Assembly: GCF_004193775.1 (NCBI RefSeq) | Contig: NC_041019.1 | Location: 51,869,928-51,933,927, forward strand | Reading direction: 5' to 3' | Length of the DNA stretch: 64,000 bases | From: Glycine soja | Taxonomy: Eukaryota; Streptophyta; Magnoliopsida; Fabales; Fabaceae | Part shown: piece after piece, positions 1 to 11,413 of the stretch | How the letters are laid out: each line of letters starts with the position of its first letter | How positions within the stretch are numbered: position 1 is the stretch's first letter | Notes under the pieces: model-generated | Seen by the model: only the letters and a program-made list of their open reading frames with translations | Told to the model about the DNA's origin: nothing | Database searches by the model: none | Translations under genes and position numbers: made by a program

Positions 1-3000
1 CATGAAGTCTATGCCCCAACAGTCAAAGATTTCCACCTCCATGATGTTCTGCAACGGCATCTCATTTCTCCGTGATATCCCCCCTGTTCTCTGGCATCTA
101 TCACAACAACGCACAAACTCGTAAGCATCTTTAAAAAGAGAGGGCCAGAAAAAACCTGATTGTAACACTTTTGCTGCTGTTCTGTCCCCGCTATGATGTC
201 CGCCGTATGATGAACTGTGACAGTGCCAAAGAATGCTTCGTGCTTCTTCCTTTGTGACACATCTTCTCAATACATTATCTGCCCCTGCTTTGAACAAGTG
301 GGGGTCATCCCAAACATAGAAGCGTGCGTCGTGTAGGAACTTCTTCCTCTGATTCCAAGTGTACTCCTCTGGAATGACTCCCGTGGCTTTGTAGTTTGCC
401 ATGTCCGCAAACCAAGGTCTGGTGGTAACCTGCAAAAGAAACTCATCAGGAAATTCATCTCTTACCTCAGGCTCTTCCTTAGTGACTTCTTCATTCTTTA
501 ACCGAGATAAGTGATCGGCTACCACATTCTCGGATCCTCTCTTATCCTTAATGATGATGTCAAATTCCTGCAATAAGAGGACCCATCTAATCAACCTTGG
601 CTTCGAATCGGTCTTGGCGAGCAGGTGCTTGATGGCAGCATGATCTGTGAAAATGGTGACCTTCGATCCTATCAAGTATGATCTGAACTTCTCCAAGGCA
701 AAGACAACAGCTAGCATTTCCTTCTCCGTGGTGGCATAATTCAACTGTGCTTCATTCAGGACCCTGCTAGCATAATAAATAGCATGAAATACCTTATCGT
801 GTCTCTGTCCAAGGACTGCTCCTATGGCATAATCACTGGCATCGCACATCAGCTCAAAGTCTTTACTCCAGTCAGGTGCAATCATCACAGGTGCAGTAGT
901 AAGCTTGTCTTTCAGTGTCTGAAATGCTGCTGAACATTCTTCATCAAACTTGAATGCCACATCTTTATTCAGCAGGTTGCTTAGGGGTCTAGCAATCTTT
1001 GAAAAATCCTTGATGAATCTCCTGTAGAACCCTGCATGCCCCAAGAAACTTCGGACACCTTTAACATTCAGTGGTGGTGGCAGCTTCTCTATAACCTCTA
1101 TTTTTGCCCGGTCAACTTCAATCCCTCTAGCTGAGATCTTGTGGCCCAGGACTATGCCTTCTCGGACCATGAAATGACACTTCTCCCAATTCAAGACTAG
1201 ATTAGTCTCTAAGCACCTCTGAAGTACCATCTCTAGGTTCCTCAAGCAACTGTCGAATGAGGATCCGAAAACCGAGAAGTCATCCATGAACACTTCGATG
1301 CTTTTCTCCACCATGTCTGAAAAAATGGCCAGCATGCACCTCTGAAATGTGGCTGGTGCATTACATAACCCGAATGGCATCCTTCTGTAAGCAAAGACGC
1401 CAAAAGGGCATGTGAAGGCCGTCTTCTCCTGGTCTCTAGGGTCCACCGCAATCTGATTATATCCTGAGTATCCATCCAAGAAACAATAATACGCCTGCCC
1501 TGCAAGTCTCTCCAGCATCTGATCCATGAACGGTAGAGGGAAGTGGTCCTTTCGGGTGGCCTCATTCAGCTTGCGATAGTCGATGCACATTCGCCAGCCC
1601 GTGACAGTCCTTGTTGGTATCAGGTCATTCTTCTCATTCCGCACCACTGTCATTCCACCTTTCTTGGGAACCACCTGTACTGGGCTTACCCAAGCACTGT
1701 CAGAGATGGGGTATATGAGTCCCGCCTCCAAGAGCTTGAGTACCTCCTTTCTGACCTCTTCCTTCATTGTCGGATTTAGCCTTCTCCGGGGTTGCCGGAT
1801 TGGCTTGTAATCCTCTTCCATCATTATCCTGTGCATGCAATAAGCAGGGCTGATTCCCTTGAGATCCGATATATGCCATCCAATAGCTGCCCTGTGTCTC
1901 TTGAGGATACCTACTAACCTGTTTTCTTCTTCTATTGTGAGTGCATTGCTGATTACTACAGGCTTGTCTTCCTCCAAGAACACATACTTTAGGTGATTTG
2001 GCAATATCTTCAACTCTACCTTCTTCTTCTCGGACGGAACTTTCTCTTCTAGCTTTTCAAACTTGGCTTCTCCCTCCGGAATACTGTCTTGTCGATCCAA
2101 GTCTTCCAAGCAAGCCTTTAGATCTTCCTCCTCTTCACTGGTCAGACAGTCCAAAGCATTTACCATTGCTTTCTCCAGTGAAGACTGTGGTGTCTCGAGA
2201 ATACTGACATCCTCCTTATCAATCTCTTCTACTCTGAAACACTTCCAACCTTCCTGTGGATACTTCATTGCTTTGAAGAGGTCGAAGGTGATCTTCTGGT
2301 TGTCAATACTCAGCTCCAAGTTCCCATTCCCCATATCCACCACACAGTTGGCAGTCAGCATGAATGGTCTGCCTAAAATGAGGGGAATGTTTGCGTCTTC
2401 TTCGATATCCATGATCACAAAGTCCACCGGGAAAGTAAAGTGGCGGACCTTGACTAGGACATCTTCTACCACCCCGTAAGGTCGTGTAATCGAACGGTCT
2501 GCTAGCTGAAGCGTCATCTTGGTAGGATCGATCTTCAGATTCCCAATTCTTTTACACATTGACAAGGGCATCAGATTGATGCTTGCTCCTAAGTCAATGA
2601 GAGCCTTATTCACCGTCTCCTTCCCTATGGTGCATGGGATGGTAACACTTCCGGGATCCTTAAACTTCTTGGGTAGCTTCCTCTGTATTATAGCGCTGCA
2701 GTTACCCCCTACCACAATGTTCTCATTGTCTATGTACTTCCCCTTCTTGGTGAGGATGTCCTTCATAAATTTGGAGTAGAGGGGCATCTGCTGTAAGGCT
2801 TCCCCGAATGGCATAGTGATCTCCAGCCCTTTGAATATTTCCAAGAAACGCTTGAAGTAGCGTTCCTTGTTCTTCTTGGTGGGCACCACAGGATATGGGA
2901 GATCTTGTGGTAGGGCTGGTGGTTCTTCTTTCTTGGCTTCCCGTGCTTTCTGGCTCTTTGTCTTAGGTGGTGATGCCACCTTCTCTTCGACTTCTGTCCT

Positions 3001-4572
3001 GTCCTCTTGTGTCTCTGTCTTATCTTCCTCTGTCTGGTCTTCTTCCTCAACCTTACCTTCCTCTTGTGCTTTCCTCTGCCCTCGAGTTAGCACGGCCTTG
3101 CATTCTTCTTTTGGATTTTTCTCTGTGTTAGCCCCGAAAGTTCTAGTGGGCCTTTCAGCTTTGTCTTGTGCCAATTGGCCCATTTGAACTTCCAGATTCC
3201 GAATGGCTGCATCCGTGCTCTTCTGATGGGACTGTGTCTCCTGGATGAATTGCAGCAAGAGCTCTTCTATGTTGGTGGGCTTGTCTTGCTGATTGGGGCC
3301 CTGGCTAGGATGCTGGTATGGTGGTTGGTATGGTTGTTGATTCCTCTGCTCCTTATACTGGTTTCCCTGATTCCTCCACCCTGAACCTTGCGTGAAGTTC
3401 CTTCCTTGATTGAATCCTGGTGGCCCATGATTGAATCCTGCTCCCCCTTGGTGGAATCCAGATGAGTTTCCCTGGTTGTAACCCTGGTATCCGCGATTTG
3501 GTACGCCCATATAGTTTACTTCTCGAGAAGTATCCTGTTGGCTTACACACTGTCCAGGCTCATGGGTTCCTCCGCATGTGGGGCATCCTTCTACCTGCAA
3601 AACAGAAGAGTGGGAAGAACTTACCGCTTGTAACTGTTGAGGTAGTTTGCTGAGGGTTTCGGTAAGGGCTTCAATCTGCCTCGTCAACAGCTTATTCTGT
3701 GCCAATGTCGCGTCTTGCGTGCCAAGTTCCAAAAGACTTCTTTTTGTAGGCACATAGCTTCGATCACGAAGGATTGCTTGATCACTGGCCGCCATGTTCT
3801 CGATGAGCTCCATTGCTTCTTCCGGAGTCTTCAACTTGATTTTTCCCCCTGCGGACGCGTCTAGTAGCTGTTTCGAGTGGGGTCGCAAGCCATCGATGAA
3901 TATATTCAGTTGTACCGGCTCGCTGTATCCGTGTGTCGGTGTCTTTCGTAACAGCCCGTGAAAACGGTCTAGTGCTTCGCTGAGAGACTCATCCGGAAAT
4001 TGGTGGAAGGAGGAAATCTCCATTTTTCCTTCGGCGGTCTTCGACTCTGGGAAGTACTTCTTTAAAAACTTTTCCACTACTTCTTCCCAGGTTCTTAAGC
4101 TGTTGCCTTTGAAGGAGTGCAACCATCGTTTTGCCTCTCCTGCTAGAGAAAAAGAGAAGAGGTTAAGGCGTACCGCATCTTCTGGAACTCCAGCAATCTT
4201 TACGGTGTTGCATATTTCGATGTACGAGGCAAGGTGAGCATAAGGATCTTCGCTTGGAAGACCATGGAAGAGATTCCCTTGAATCAGCTGGATAAGGGAA
4301 TGCGGGTAGGAGATATTTGCGGCTTGCACCTCCGGTCTTGCAATACTTGTGAAGAACTGAGGAGTGGCGGTGTTGGAGAAGTCCTCTAGGGTGACTCTTC
4401 GTGCCTGTTCCCCGTCCATTTCAGCGTGATGTGGAGAGAGAGGAGGTGATGTGTGACTGCTTCCTTCGGTGTCCTGCTCCCTTCTTCTTCTTGCAGCGTT
4501 GTTACGCCGACAAGTGGCTTCGATTTCCAAGTTGATAGGGACCACGTCTCCAGATGCAGTCCTAAGTCGCAT
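1..4572 (-). CDS. Athila-like Ty3/gypsy gag-pol polyprotein, C-terminus beyond window
   Basis: This polyprotein packages and copies a gypsy-class LTR retrotransposon. The frame is open for 1,524 codons from an ATG at 4572 to the window edge with no stop. A second in-frame ATG lies at 4419. In order there are: a Gag core around residues 130-225; a CCHC-like knuckle (CPTCGGTHEPGQC, about 330-342); a Gln/Asn/Gly-rich stretch; a charged Lys/Glu linker; an aspartic protease (IDLGAS, about 655-668); a reverse transcriptase with FMDDF in place of YxDD (about 1094-1098); RNase H (CDASDYAIGAV, about 1240); the integrase zinc finger (H...H...CDRC, about 1447-1496); and the start of the integrase core (FDCWGIDFM). 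FMDD and IDLGA are, as I recall, usual in this lineage and not damage. The tRNA-Asp primer site supports Athila (Calypso/Diaspora-like in soybean). Whether an env-like frame follows cannot be seen. The lack of any stop suggests a young insertion. Confidence 0.93.
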   Translation of the reverse strand, partial: MRLRTASGDVVPINLEIEATCRRNNAARRRREQDTEGSSHTSPPLSPHHAEMDGEQARRVTLEDFSNTATPQFFTSIARPEVQAANISYPHSLIQLIQGNLFHGLPSEDPYAHLASYIEICNTVKIAGVPEDAVRLNLFSFSLAGEAKRWLHSFKGNSLRTWEEVVEKFLKKYFPESKTAEGKMEISSFHQFPDESLSEALDRFHGLLRKTPTHGYSEPVQLNIFIDGLRPHSKQLLDASAGGKIKLKTPEEAMELIENMAASDQAILRDRSYVPTKRSLLELGTQDATLAQNKLLTRQIEALTETLSKLPQQLQAVSSSHSSVLQVEGCPTCGGTHEPGQCVSQQDTSREVNYMGVPNRGYQGYNQGNSSGFHQGGAGFNHGPPGFNQGRNFTQGSGWRNQGNQYKEQRNQQPYQPPYQHPSQGPNQQDKPTNIEELLLQFIQETQSHQKSTDAAIRNLEVQMGQLAQDKAERPTRTFGANTEKNPKEECKAVLTRGQRKAQEEGKVEEEDQTEEDKTETQEDRTEVEEKVASPPKTKSQKAREAKKEEPPALPQDLPYPVVPTKKNKERYFKRFLEIFKGLEITMPFGEALQQMPLYSKFMKDILTKKGKYIDNENIVVGGNCSAIIQRKLPKKFKDPGSVTIPCTIGKETVNKALIDLGASINLMPLSMCKRIGNLKIDPTKMTLQLADRSITRPYGVVEDVLVKVRHFTFPVDFVIMDIEEDANIPLILGRPFMLTANCVVDMGNGNLELSIDNQKITFDLFKAMKYPQEGWKCFRVEEIDKEDVSILETPQSSLEKAMVNALDCLTSEEEEDLKACLEDLDRQDSIPEGEAKFEKLEEKVPSEKKKVELKILPNHLKYVFLEEDKPVVISNALTIEEENRLVGILKRHRAAIGWHISDLKGISPAYCMHRIMMEEDYKPIRQPRRRLNPTMKEEVRKEVLKLLEAGLIYPISDSAWVSPVQVVPKKGGMTVVRNEKNDLIPTRTVTGWRMCIDYRKLNEATRKDHFPLPFMDQMLERLAGQAYYCFLDGYSGYNQIAVDPRDQEKTAFTCPFGVFAYRRMPFGLCNAPATFQRCMLAIFSDMVEKSIEVFMDDFSVFGSSFDSCLRNLEMVLQRCLETNLVLNWEKCHFMVREGIVLGHKISARGIEVDRAKIEVIEKLPPPLNVKGVRSFLGHAGFYRRFIKDFSKIARPLSNLLNKDVAFKFDEECSAAFQTLKDKLTTAPVMIAPDWSKDFELMCDASDYAIGAVLGQRHDKVFHAIYYASRVLNEAQLNYATTEKEMLAVVFALEKFRSYLIGSKVTIFTDHAAIKHLLAKTDSKPRLIRWVLLLQEFDIIIKDKRGSENVVADHLSRLKNEEVTKEEPEVRDEFPDEFLLQVTTRPWFADMANYKATGVIPEEYTWNQRKKFLHDARFYVWDDPHLFKAGADNVLRRCVTKEEARSILWHCHSSSYGGHHSGDRTAAKVLQSGFFWPSLFKDAYEFVRCCDRCQRTGGISRRNEMPLQNIMEVEIFDCWGIDFM

Positions 4573-4717
4573 AAAAACAAGAAGGCACTACCCGTGCAAT
4601 TACAGAAGAAAGAAAGAAAGAATAGAATAGAAGTAAAGAGAAAATACTGATAAAGTAAGCCAAGAAAAAGAAGAGTTGGGCTTACAAACTGATATAGTAT
4701 TAAGTGCGAAAACAAAA

Positions 4718-4735
4718 TCCCCGGCAACGACGCCA
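4718..4735 (-). other. Primer binding site, tRNA-Asp type
   Basis: On the minus strand this reads TGGCGTCGTTGCCGGGGA. That is complementary to the 3' end of plant tRNA-Asp with one mismatch. It sits 6 bases inside the LTR edge at 4742, where reverse transcription would be primed. The untranslated leader (4573-4717) lies between it and the gag start. The LTR spacing and the in-frame gag downstream make the assignment secure. Confidence 0.9.
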
Positions 4736-5626
4736 AAAACTTGTTAGGACTTTGGCAAGTGCACCAAATCGTGACAAGTAGTAAAGCTCGGAAGTCCGAG
4801 TATCGTGTCCACAGGGATTTTATTGCACTTTTCCAATACTTCTCAATTTGTAAGCGGGAGTAAAGTAGTAAAGTAGAAATGAAAGTAGGAATAGTAAAGA
4901 GTGCTATTACTAAAACAAATAAGAAAAAGGGAAAACAATTGATAGAAATGCCAAGACCAGACAAACCCAATTGGCCTACGATGCATGTAAGTATGATATT
5001 CATTACCAATGAAATGGTGTTAGTTCTACCCACATCTGTTGACTACTTGCCCCTGATGCCTCACGTTGGCAAGCCTATTTTAACTACCTATCTCCCAAAT
5101 GCCTTTGCGAAGATTCAATAATTAAAATGCGTTAAGATTAAGTTCTAGATGTTGCTTAGATGCATGGGCAGTGAGTTATCATTCTATGCCTAGCAATGCT
5201 AACCCAATGATTCTTTTCTTTAGATGTTCTATTAGGTGTTACCCTTTCCCAAGCGTATAACCCCTAAAACTGATGCATGCATTGAATCTTAAATATTATT
5301 GAGAATTACCCTCTCCCGAGCGATTAAAACCCAAAAAGAGATCTAAGAATGAATGCAAGAATAAAAGAAAAGAAATAGAACAGAAAAACCTGGAATAAAT
5401 TCCTTTGCATTGATAACTGTTGAAGCTCATTGTACATCGTTGGCTTTTTAGGCCTGCCAGGCCCTAGCTAGGGGTTTAGCCACTCATGGCCATTGAGGGC
5501 TTACAACTGGGGATGAAAGAAAGAAAGGCTAACAAAATAAAGAATATAGAGAGGGAAGAAAACTCAGGCTTGAAGTACTGAGAGTGATGCTCTGAGATGG
5601 GATGAAATTTCCTTGGGACTGCCTTT

Positions 5627-5636
5627 CTATTTATAG
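5627..5636 (-). promoter_or_regulatory. TATA box of the retrotransposon LTR
   Basis: The minus strand reads CTATAAATAG, a strong plant TATA match, inside the LTR. Transcription would start some 30 bases further on the minus strand, near 5595. That would place U3 at about 5600-6071 and R-U5 at 4742-5600. It is the only clear TATA element in the GC-richer part of the LTR. Confidence 0.65.
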
Positions 5637-5667
5637 TGGCTGAAGTGGGCTTACGGGCCTTCGTAGT

Positions 5668-5856
5668 TGCGCTCAGCGCCACATCTCGCGCTTAGCGCGT
5701 TCGGATCGCGCGCTGGGCGCGCCATGCACGCTAGGCCTGTGCTTCTGTTGGATCGGGCGCTGGGCGCCTAGCTGGGCTTAGCGCGCGTAACGGTTTCCGC
5801 CACGCTCAGCGCCTCCAGTTAGTTGCTCGCTTAGCGCCTGATGCGCGCTGAGCGCC
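5668..5856. repeat. Array of GCGCTNRGCGC-like dyads in LTR U3
   Basis: About nine imperfect copies of a short dyad, such as GCTCAGCGC, GCTTAGCGC and GCTGGGCGC, occur within 190 bp in an otherwise AT-rich region. They lie just upstream of the LTR TATA box on the minus strand. The position suggests enhancer-like or methylation-target sequence. Function is inference. Similar GC dyads occur in other soybean LTRs as far as I recall. Confidence 0.7.
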
Positions 5857-6071
5857 CCTATTGGATTGGGCCTGCTTCAGAATTTCTTCTTTTTTCTTCC
5901 TTTCTGTGCCACTTTTGCTAAATGCAACCTTATTTTTTCGTATCTGCAACCAGAAATTCAATTTAAATTAATTTTCTCACTTTTAATTGCAAATAACTGC
6001 TAAATAATTAATTTTAAGCCAAAATTTGACTATTTAACTCCTATAAATTCACAATTATTTAGCAGTTATCA

Positions 6072-7654
6072 GTACCTGGTGATGCTTCTCCCAACTTTGT
6101 TACATACTTGCAAACAAGATGTTTTATGCATATAAGAGAAATTCATCAATAATTTTAAACAAATTTAGTGGAACATGTTTGAAAATATTTTGGTAACAAG
6201 AATGGTGAAATTTAGTTTTTTTTTTTCTCAATGTCAATATTTGTATTTTTTTACCGATCAGTGTACGTAATGAATAGATCTTAAGTTTAAGTTATCACCA
6301 TAAATAAAAATTTAAATTATTAATATTTTCTATTTCTCAATATTATATATTATTTATTTCATAATTAATATTTATATAATTAATTAATTTTATTTATTTC
6401 TAATTAAATTTTAAACATGATTTTAAAAGGTGAGATCCAATGTGACACCTACCTAAAATGACTTAAGATCTCAAAGTGAGTTCTATCATTAGAAAAAAAA
6501 TAAATAAAGATGAATTCTTATATTTTATGTAGCGCCATAAAACTCACAAAAAGACGTCTAAAAACTCAAAATGGATTCAACCATTAAAAATTCTCTTAGT
6601 AGTTACCATCACGTGAACCCCACACCCTTTCTTTTTTTATGCTTCTTTTTCAACCTCAAAGCCACTTCCATCGTTATTCATTCTTCTTCCTTTCCTCCTC
6701 CGATTTGATCCTCATTCAACAACCCTTCCAAAGAAGCCTTCGACTTTAATTTGAATACATCCCCATCGACAATGATATCAAGAGCATGGTTGCATGTGTG
6801 ATTGCTTTTGAGGATGAACTTCTATTCAAGGGTTCACTGTAAGGGATGAATCCAAGGGGGGCAAACAGCCCTTTCTTTGGAACCTTTGTGTATATATATG
6901 AGAAAAAAATTTAAAATCTAAATAATACAAATAAAGAAAAATATATAACAAACATACATTTTTGAGTTAATATTTGCTTTAAATTTTTCTAATAGTAGAT
7001 TATATGTCTAATTTTATCGATAAAATTAATAATAAATATTTTTCTAAATTTATTATTTATTAAATTATTATTATTAGAAATTAAATATATAAATAATTAT
7101 GTAAAAAAATGCTCCCCTTTAATACATTCTTGAATTTTGGATGAGTGATTATATCAACTTTGATAAATCAAGAAAGTCTAATTTAATTAATTAAATGAAT
7201 TATTATAAATTAAACCTTTGGATATATCTGTATTGAATTCTGACCGATAAAACAAAATGAACTTTGATAGGATGAAGGGTGGCTCGTTGGATTCTTGGAA
7301 AATGCCATTTGAAGTCATTTAGAATGTGCACTGCACAAAGCCCTCGAGTGCGAAAACTAGTGCTGAACCAGCTGGAATAAGGCGAGACTTGACAAGACCG
7401 TGACTGCTACACGCAATCCTCATCACTCACTCACACCAATCCTTTTCATCATAAAACTCGTTTCTAGATTGTGGTGGTTTGAATTTGAACATTGAATTGA
7501 TATTTGATAATACTTATATATATATATAGCTGGCTCCTGCATGCATATTGATTTTACAATCAATGCCCCTGGCCGGTTCCAAGTTCTAATATATATAGAA
7601 AGCTTTGTGAAACAAAAATGATTTCGACGATGCTTCTGAGCATCCAATATTAGA
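6072..7654. other. Intergenic, AT-rich
   Basis: No convincing gene was seen. The stretch is AT-rich with short homopolymers. The pyrimidine-rich segment around 6620-6720 resembles a plant 5' leader but opens no frame. The last 100 bases precede a relic of the small-protein family. Confidence 0.6.
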
Positions 7655-7723
7655 GTTAAGGATTATGTTTTCTGTGCGAAGCCAAATAATCCTCCCAACA
7701 CTTCATTCAACCTGGGTTTATGA
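7655..7723 (+). pseudogene. Relic of the small KD/GTxLP/FARR protein family
   Basis: The plus strand here encodes VKDYVFCAKPNNPPNTS and then meets a TGA. This matches the central part of the intact gene at 25202-25450 (IKDVFYSSRPSNPPNTS). Similarity continues after the stop: TGACCACCCAAATCCACATC resembles the start of that gene's 3' untranslated region. No start codon with a matching N-terminus is visible upstream, and the GTPLP and FARR boxes are missing. It is best read as a truncated, decayed copy. Confidence 0.65.
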
Positions 7724-7848
7724 CCACCCAAATCCACATCTACCCTCCAATTTCCTCCTCATCACTTTTTAGCGATCAGCACCATAACTCAATTATTATA
7801 ACAACTTTTCCATACCGTGGGACCTGCTTACTTATTAATTAAGGTCGG

Positions 7849-7881
<33 letters not shown>
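7849..7881. repeat. Compound (TC)n-(TA)n microsatellite
   Basis: About eight TC units run directly into about eight TA units. This is simple-sequence DNA with no sign of coding. Confidence 0.9.
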
Positions 7882-10800
7882 GATACCTATTTTTTTCTTT
7901 TATTTTCTCTCTTTAATTAGGTGTATTATATTATAATAATAAGTATTCATGAAATATTTTTCTATTTGATATATGTTAGCCATTGTTTTATTTCTTAATC
8001 TACAATTACTTATCTTTTTAATTAGAGTACCATAGGAATTTATTATTAGAGATTATTTTAAATCACAATCACAGTGTAATGAGTTGATGTATTTTAATTA
8101 AAAAAATAAAGGAGTGTTTGTTAATAAATGTTTTTGAGATTTGGTAATATATACTCAATTATTTTTAATTATAATATATCAACAAGTCATATTTAGAAAT
8201 TATTTTAAAATATGTTAGCTTGGTAACGTATTTAAACTAAATAATAGTTAAAGAGTATATACAAGAGATTCGCTAATTAACGAGAGAATTTTCCTTGGTT
8301 AATACAGTTTGTGATGACTTTGTGACAGATCAGCAAGAAAACTATGCGTTGCTAAAGTTAGGTCACTAATTAGCAAATATGCCCATTGCTATTTTCTCAC
8401 TAATCTCATGACCTCCTTTGTAATTTCATTTGAAAAATCTCTCACAAAATAAATGATCCAAAATGGATAATTCTCTTATTAATTTGCAACAACTCTTTCT
8501 GGCTAATGCATCATAATCGCCACCAACATTTTTTATTTATTTTATTGTATACTTATCTTTCTCACTAATTCTTGCTTATCCGTCACTAATTTGCAACGGC
8601 ACTTCCTCGTTAATCCTTCGCTAAATATATATATAGTTATGTTAGTTCTAGGGGCAAGGGCCACCAACATTTATTTATTTTATATGATTTTTTTTTATCA
8701 AAGCTTTCTATATTTTATATCTAAATGTTTTAGTTTATGAGGTAATATTTTCTTTGCTCACAGACTCACAGTTATACATAACTAATTATACGCGAACATC
8801 ATTTTATTCTACACATTTCATCTATTTCTATTATTTATTTACATTTAAATATGCTTTAATTTAATTTCTATACGTGAACATCATTTTTGTTTCTCAATCT
8901 TTTTTTTTGGTTAAATGGTCCTTATAACATTTAGGCTCCAAGTTTCTTTTTTTAAGACTTTTTTCTGAGTATTTTATCATTATGTTTATAATTTTCACAT
9001 ATTTTACAACCTAAGTTTATTTTTATGCATTTTATCAATATGTTTTTTTTTTTACCTATTTTACCATTATGTTGATGCTAAAATGACTGATTTTTAGAGA
9101 TACTCTAGCACTACACATTTAGTAAATCATTAAAATACGCAAAAATGAAAAAAAAACATGATAATAAAATGAATGAAGAAAAAACTCGCGTGATAAAATT
9201 TTCTTAAATAATGATAGTTGGTTAATAAATTAACTATGCAATCAAGCCTATTTTTTTTATGTTTCAATCCTTTTTATTTTGTTTCGAGCATTGTAATATT
9301 TTCATTCTTTTATTCTTAAATTATTTTGTTCATTTTGAATTACTCCTTTGAAAACAGAGGTTAAAAACAAATGATCTTATATACTATAAGGATCAAAACG
9401 AAACAAAATAAATATATTATAACGACTAAAACAAATTAACAAGGACCAAAACAAACAAAAAAAAAGGAAATTTTACAAAGACTATTTTAAAAATAATTTC
9501 ATAATAATGACAAAAAAGACATATTAGAAGAACCAAAACATATTTTATTATGTTTTTATCAATACACATCATGTAAAAAAAAATTATGCATACGTATTTC
9601 TCTCTTTATTTCTATATATTTCTTTTATCACGTTATAGATTTCATCATATTTATATTTTTTCTCTTTGATCATATGTGTTCTACAGGGGTGTTCTACAGG
9701 GTGTCCATGTAACTTTTTCCTATTATTTTTCATCAAGGAGAGTTAGCAACTTATAATCTCCTAGTATTATTAAGTCCATAAAATAGTCCAGGTGTCAAGG
9801 AAACCATTGAATACCCCATACTGATCTTTTACGATCAGGAAACCTATGGTATTCTGTTTTTTTTTAGGGAACCTATGGTATTCCATATAAGAACGGTAAT
9901 TAACTTTTATTATTATTATAAAAACAATATAATGTCATGATTAATTTCTTCTATATAAGTAGAAGTTCAAAGGCAGGTTCATAGTTATCGTTAAAACCGA
10001 TCAATATTTGTACTAATAATATAATTAATTATCCAATAAAATATAGATTTATAGTAGTAAATCACCGTTTAACAATATGTTATTAATGTCAAAATGCACT
10101 TTTTTTTCTTATCATACAAATGAAAGTAGCTTAAATAATGAGGCATGGGACTTGGGAAATCCATTTTATAAATTAGTTTATATTAGCATATTTAATTTTG
10201 TAGTCAGAAATAAGTAATTGAAAAAAAAATATACCAGAGCAAAATACAAATTAATTGGGTTCACATTGAAGATGTTTGTAACTTCAAACCAATTTCTATG
10301 TTTGTAATCTTAAACTAATAAGCATTTTAAACATTTTTATTCTTGATTGAATTTTAAATTCGGGAGCTGGATTTTTTAAGGGTTGGAAAATTAAATAAGG
10401 GTTTCCTTGTGAGAAATTCAAATGTTCAGTCACGAAGTCTCCTCTTAAATTCACAGATGGAGCTTCTCTATTAGAAATATAGAACTTTTCTTAATAGTAA
10501 AGCTCTCAAAAGCATTTCTAGTGTTTTCTTCAAGCAGGCTAAATAAGTATAAGAGAAGGGAGAAGTAAATCACAGACATAGCATATATAAAATCTGCTGG
10601 TATGAGAAGAGAATTGTACTGGGAATTCAAAACTGGAAGGCTACATGTTTTTAGTTCTGGAATTAATTGGTGTGGATATTATACTCAGACTCAGTATTCT
10701 ATCACTTTTTTCCTTTTTACAACCAGAACCGCGCGTTTTTTGGATGTTAACAGGTTCTGATACATTGATATATCAGACATGTATGTGGGTTGGGATACCC

Positions 10801-11067
10801 TTTGTTCCCCATAATTTTAATATTAATGTAGAATTTTTTTTGCTAATAAAAAACGAAGTATCCTCTTAAAACCCTAACAATCGTGGGACCCAACTGAGCT
10901 ATCAAACACATATTGCACTCCTCATCGCCTACCCTCGCAGAAATTGAAGCAATTCCTCTTTTCCCTTTGGAAAATGTTGACTACCCCATTTCATGGATGT
11001 ATAATGGAAGGAAGATGAAAGGGTAATTGCAAGCAAATTCACAAACCTAGGTCACCCGGGGTTGCCA
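7882..11067. other. Intergenic, AT-rich
   Basis: No supported gene. The sequence is very AT-rich with many A and T runs. Around 8880-9560 it has the 'gg(a/t)ccaaaacaaa' look of old degraded transposon sequence, without clear ends. A 74-codon frame at 10645-10869 has no recognisable features and looks like chance. Confidence 0.6.
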
Positions 11068-11078
11068 ATTATAAAACC
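11068..11078 (+). promoter_or_regulatory. TATA box of the 11186 small-protein gene
   Basis: ATTATAAAACC lies about 115 bases before the ATG at 11186, which suits a plant promoter with a leader of roughly 80 bases. The leader is pyrimidine-rich. It does not share the TCTAGAATCTTCG block seen before the two related genes. Confidence 0.5.
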
Positions 11079-11185
11079 ACCCATTTACTTGTTGTCATTC
11101 ATTGCTACCCTTCATTCATTATATTTCTGTCTTCAAGCTCACATATTACTAATAATCCTTTTATTTTCTTCTCCAATCACTCACA

Positions 11186-11413
11186 ATGAATAATGCCTCA
11201 AAAGATTCTCCTAATGAAAGTTCCACCAAGCCAACTACTTCAAAAGGGCCTCAGAAGCTAACTAACCTCAAGGTTAGCCGTAGTATTACCATCAAAGATG
11301 TTTTGCATTCAGATCGTTATAAGCCTCCAAAGGTTTCCAATAGCTCCACGCTTAAGGGAACAAAATTACCCACAATTCAGCAAGTCTTTAGCCGCAGACC
11401 AGGAGGGAATTAA
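11186..11413 (+). CDS. Small basic protein, KD/GTxLP/FARR family, member A
   Basis: I do not recognise this 75-residue protein from any named family. It has a Ser/Thr/Lys-rich N-terminus, a TIKDV box (35-39), PP (47-48), GTKLP (58-62) and FSRR (68-71), ending in a short basic/Gly tail. The same boxes in the same order occur in the frames at 22017-22337 and 25202-25450, which is the main evidence that it is a real gene. There is no signal peptide, membrane segment or cysteine. It is rich in polar residues and probably disordered. The first ATG after a TATA box and leader is taken as the start, and no intron is needed. It is the most diverged of the three members and lacks the duplicated KD box of the second. 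A nuclear or cytosolic location would be a guess. Confidence 0.68.
   Translation: MNNASKDSPNESSTKPTTSKGPQKLTNLKVSRSITIKDVLHSDRYKPPKVSNSSTLKGTKLPTIQQVFSRRPGGN

Larger units (their letters stand above)
4742..6071 (-). mobile_element. 5' LTR of the Athila-like retrotransposon
   Basis: Read on the minus strand, the LTR starts TGATAACTGC at 6071 and ends CCTAACA at 4742. This gives the TG...CA ends of a plant LTR and a length of 1,330 bp, within the range of Athila-type LTRs. It directly precedes the primer binding site. It carries a TATA box (5627-5636) and a GC-rich dyad array upstream of that. The partner LTR lies beyond the left edge, so the target duplication (candidate GTACC at 6072-6076) cannot be verified. 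Short open frames inside it look like chance. Confidence 0.88.

Noticed and set aside
4386..5033. 215-codon minus-strand frame across the LTR, leader and gag start
   Set aside because: It overlaps the real gag start in another frame, spans the LTR-leader junction, and has no family features.
10645..10869. 74-codon plus frame as a possible gene
   Set aside because: No similarity to any neighbour, random composition in AT-rich DNA, no supporting promoter.
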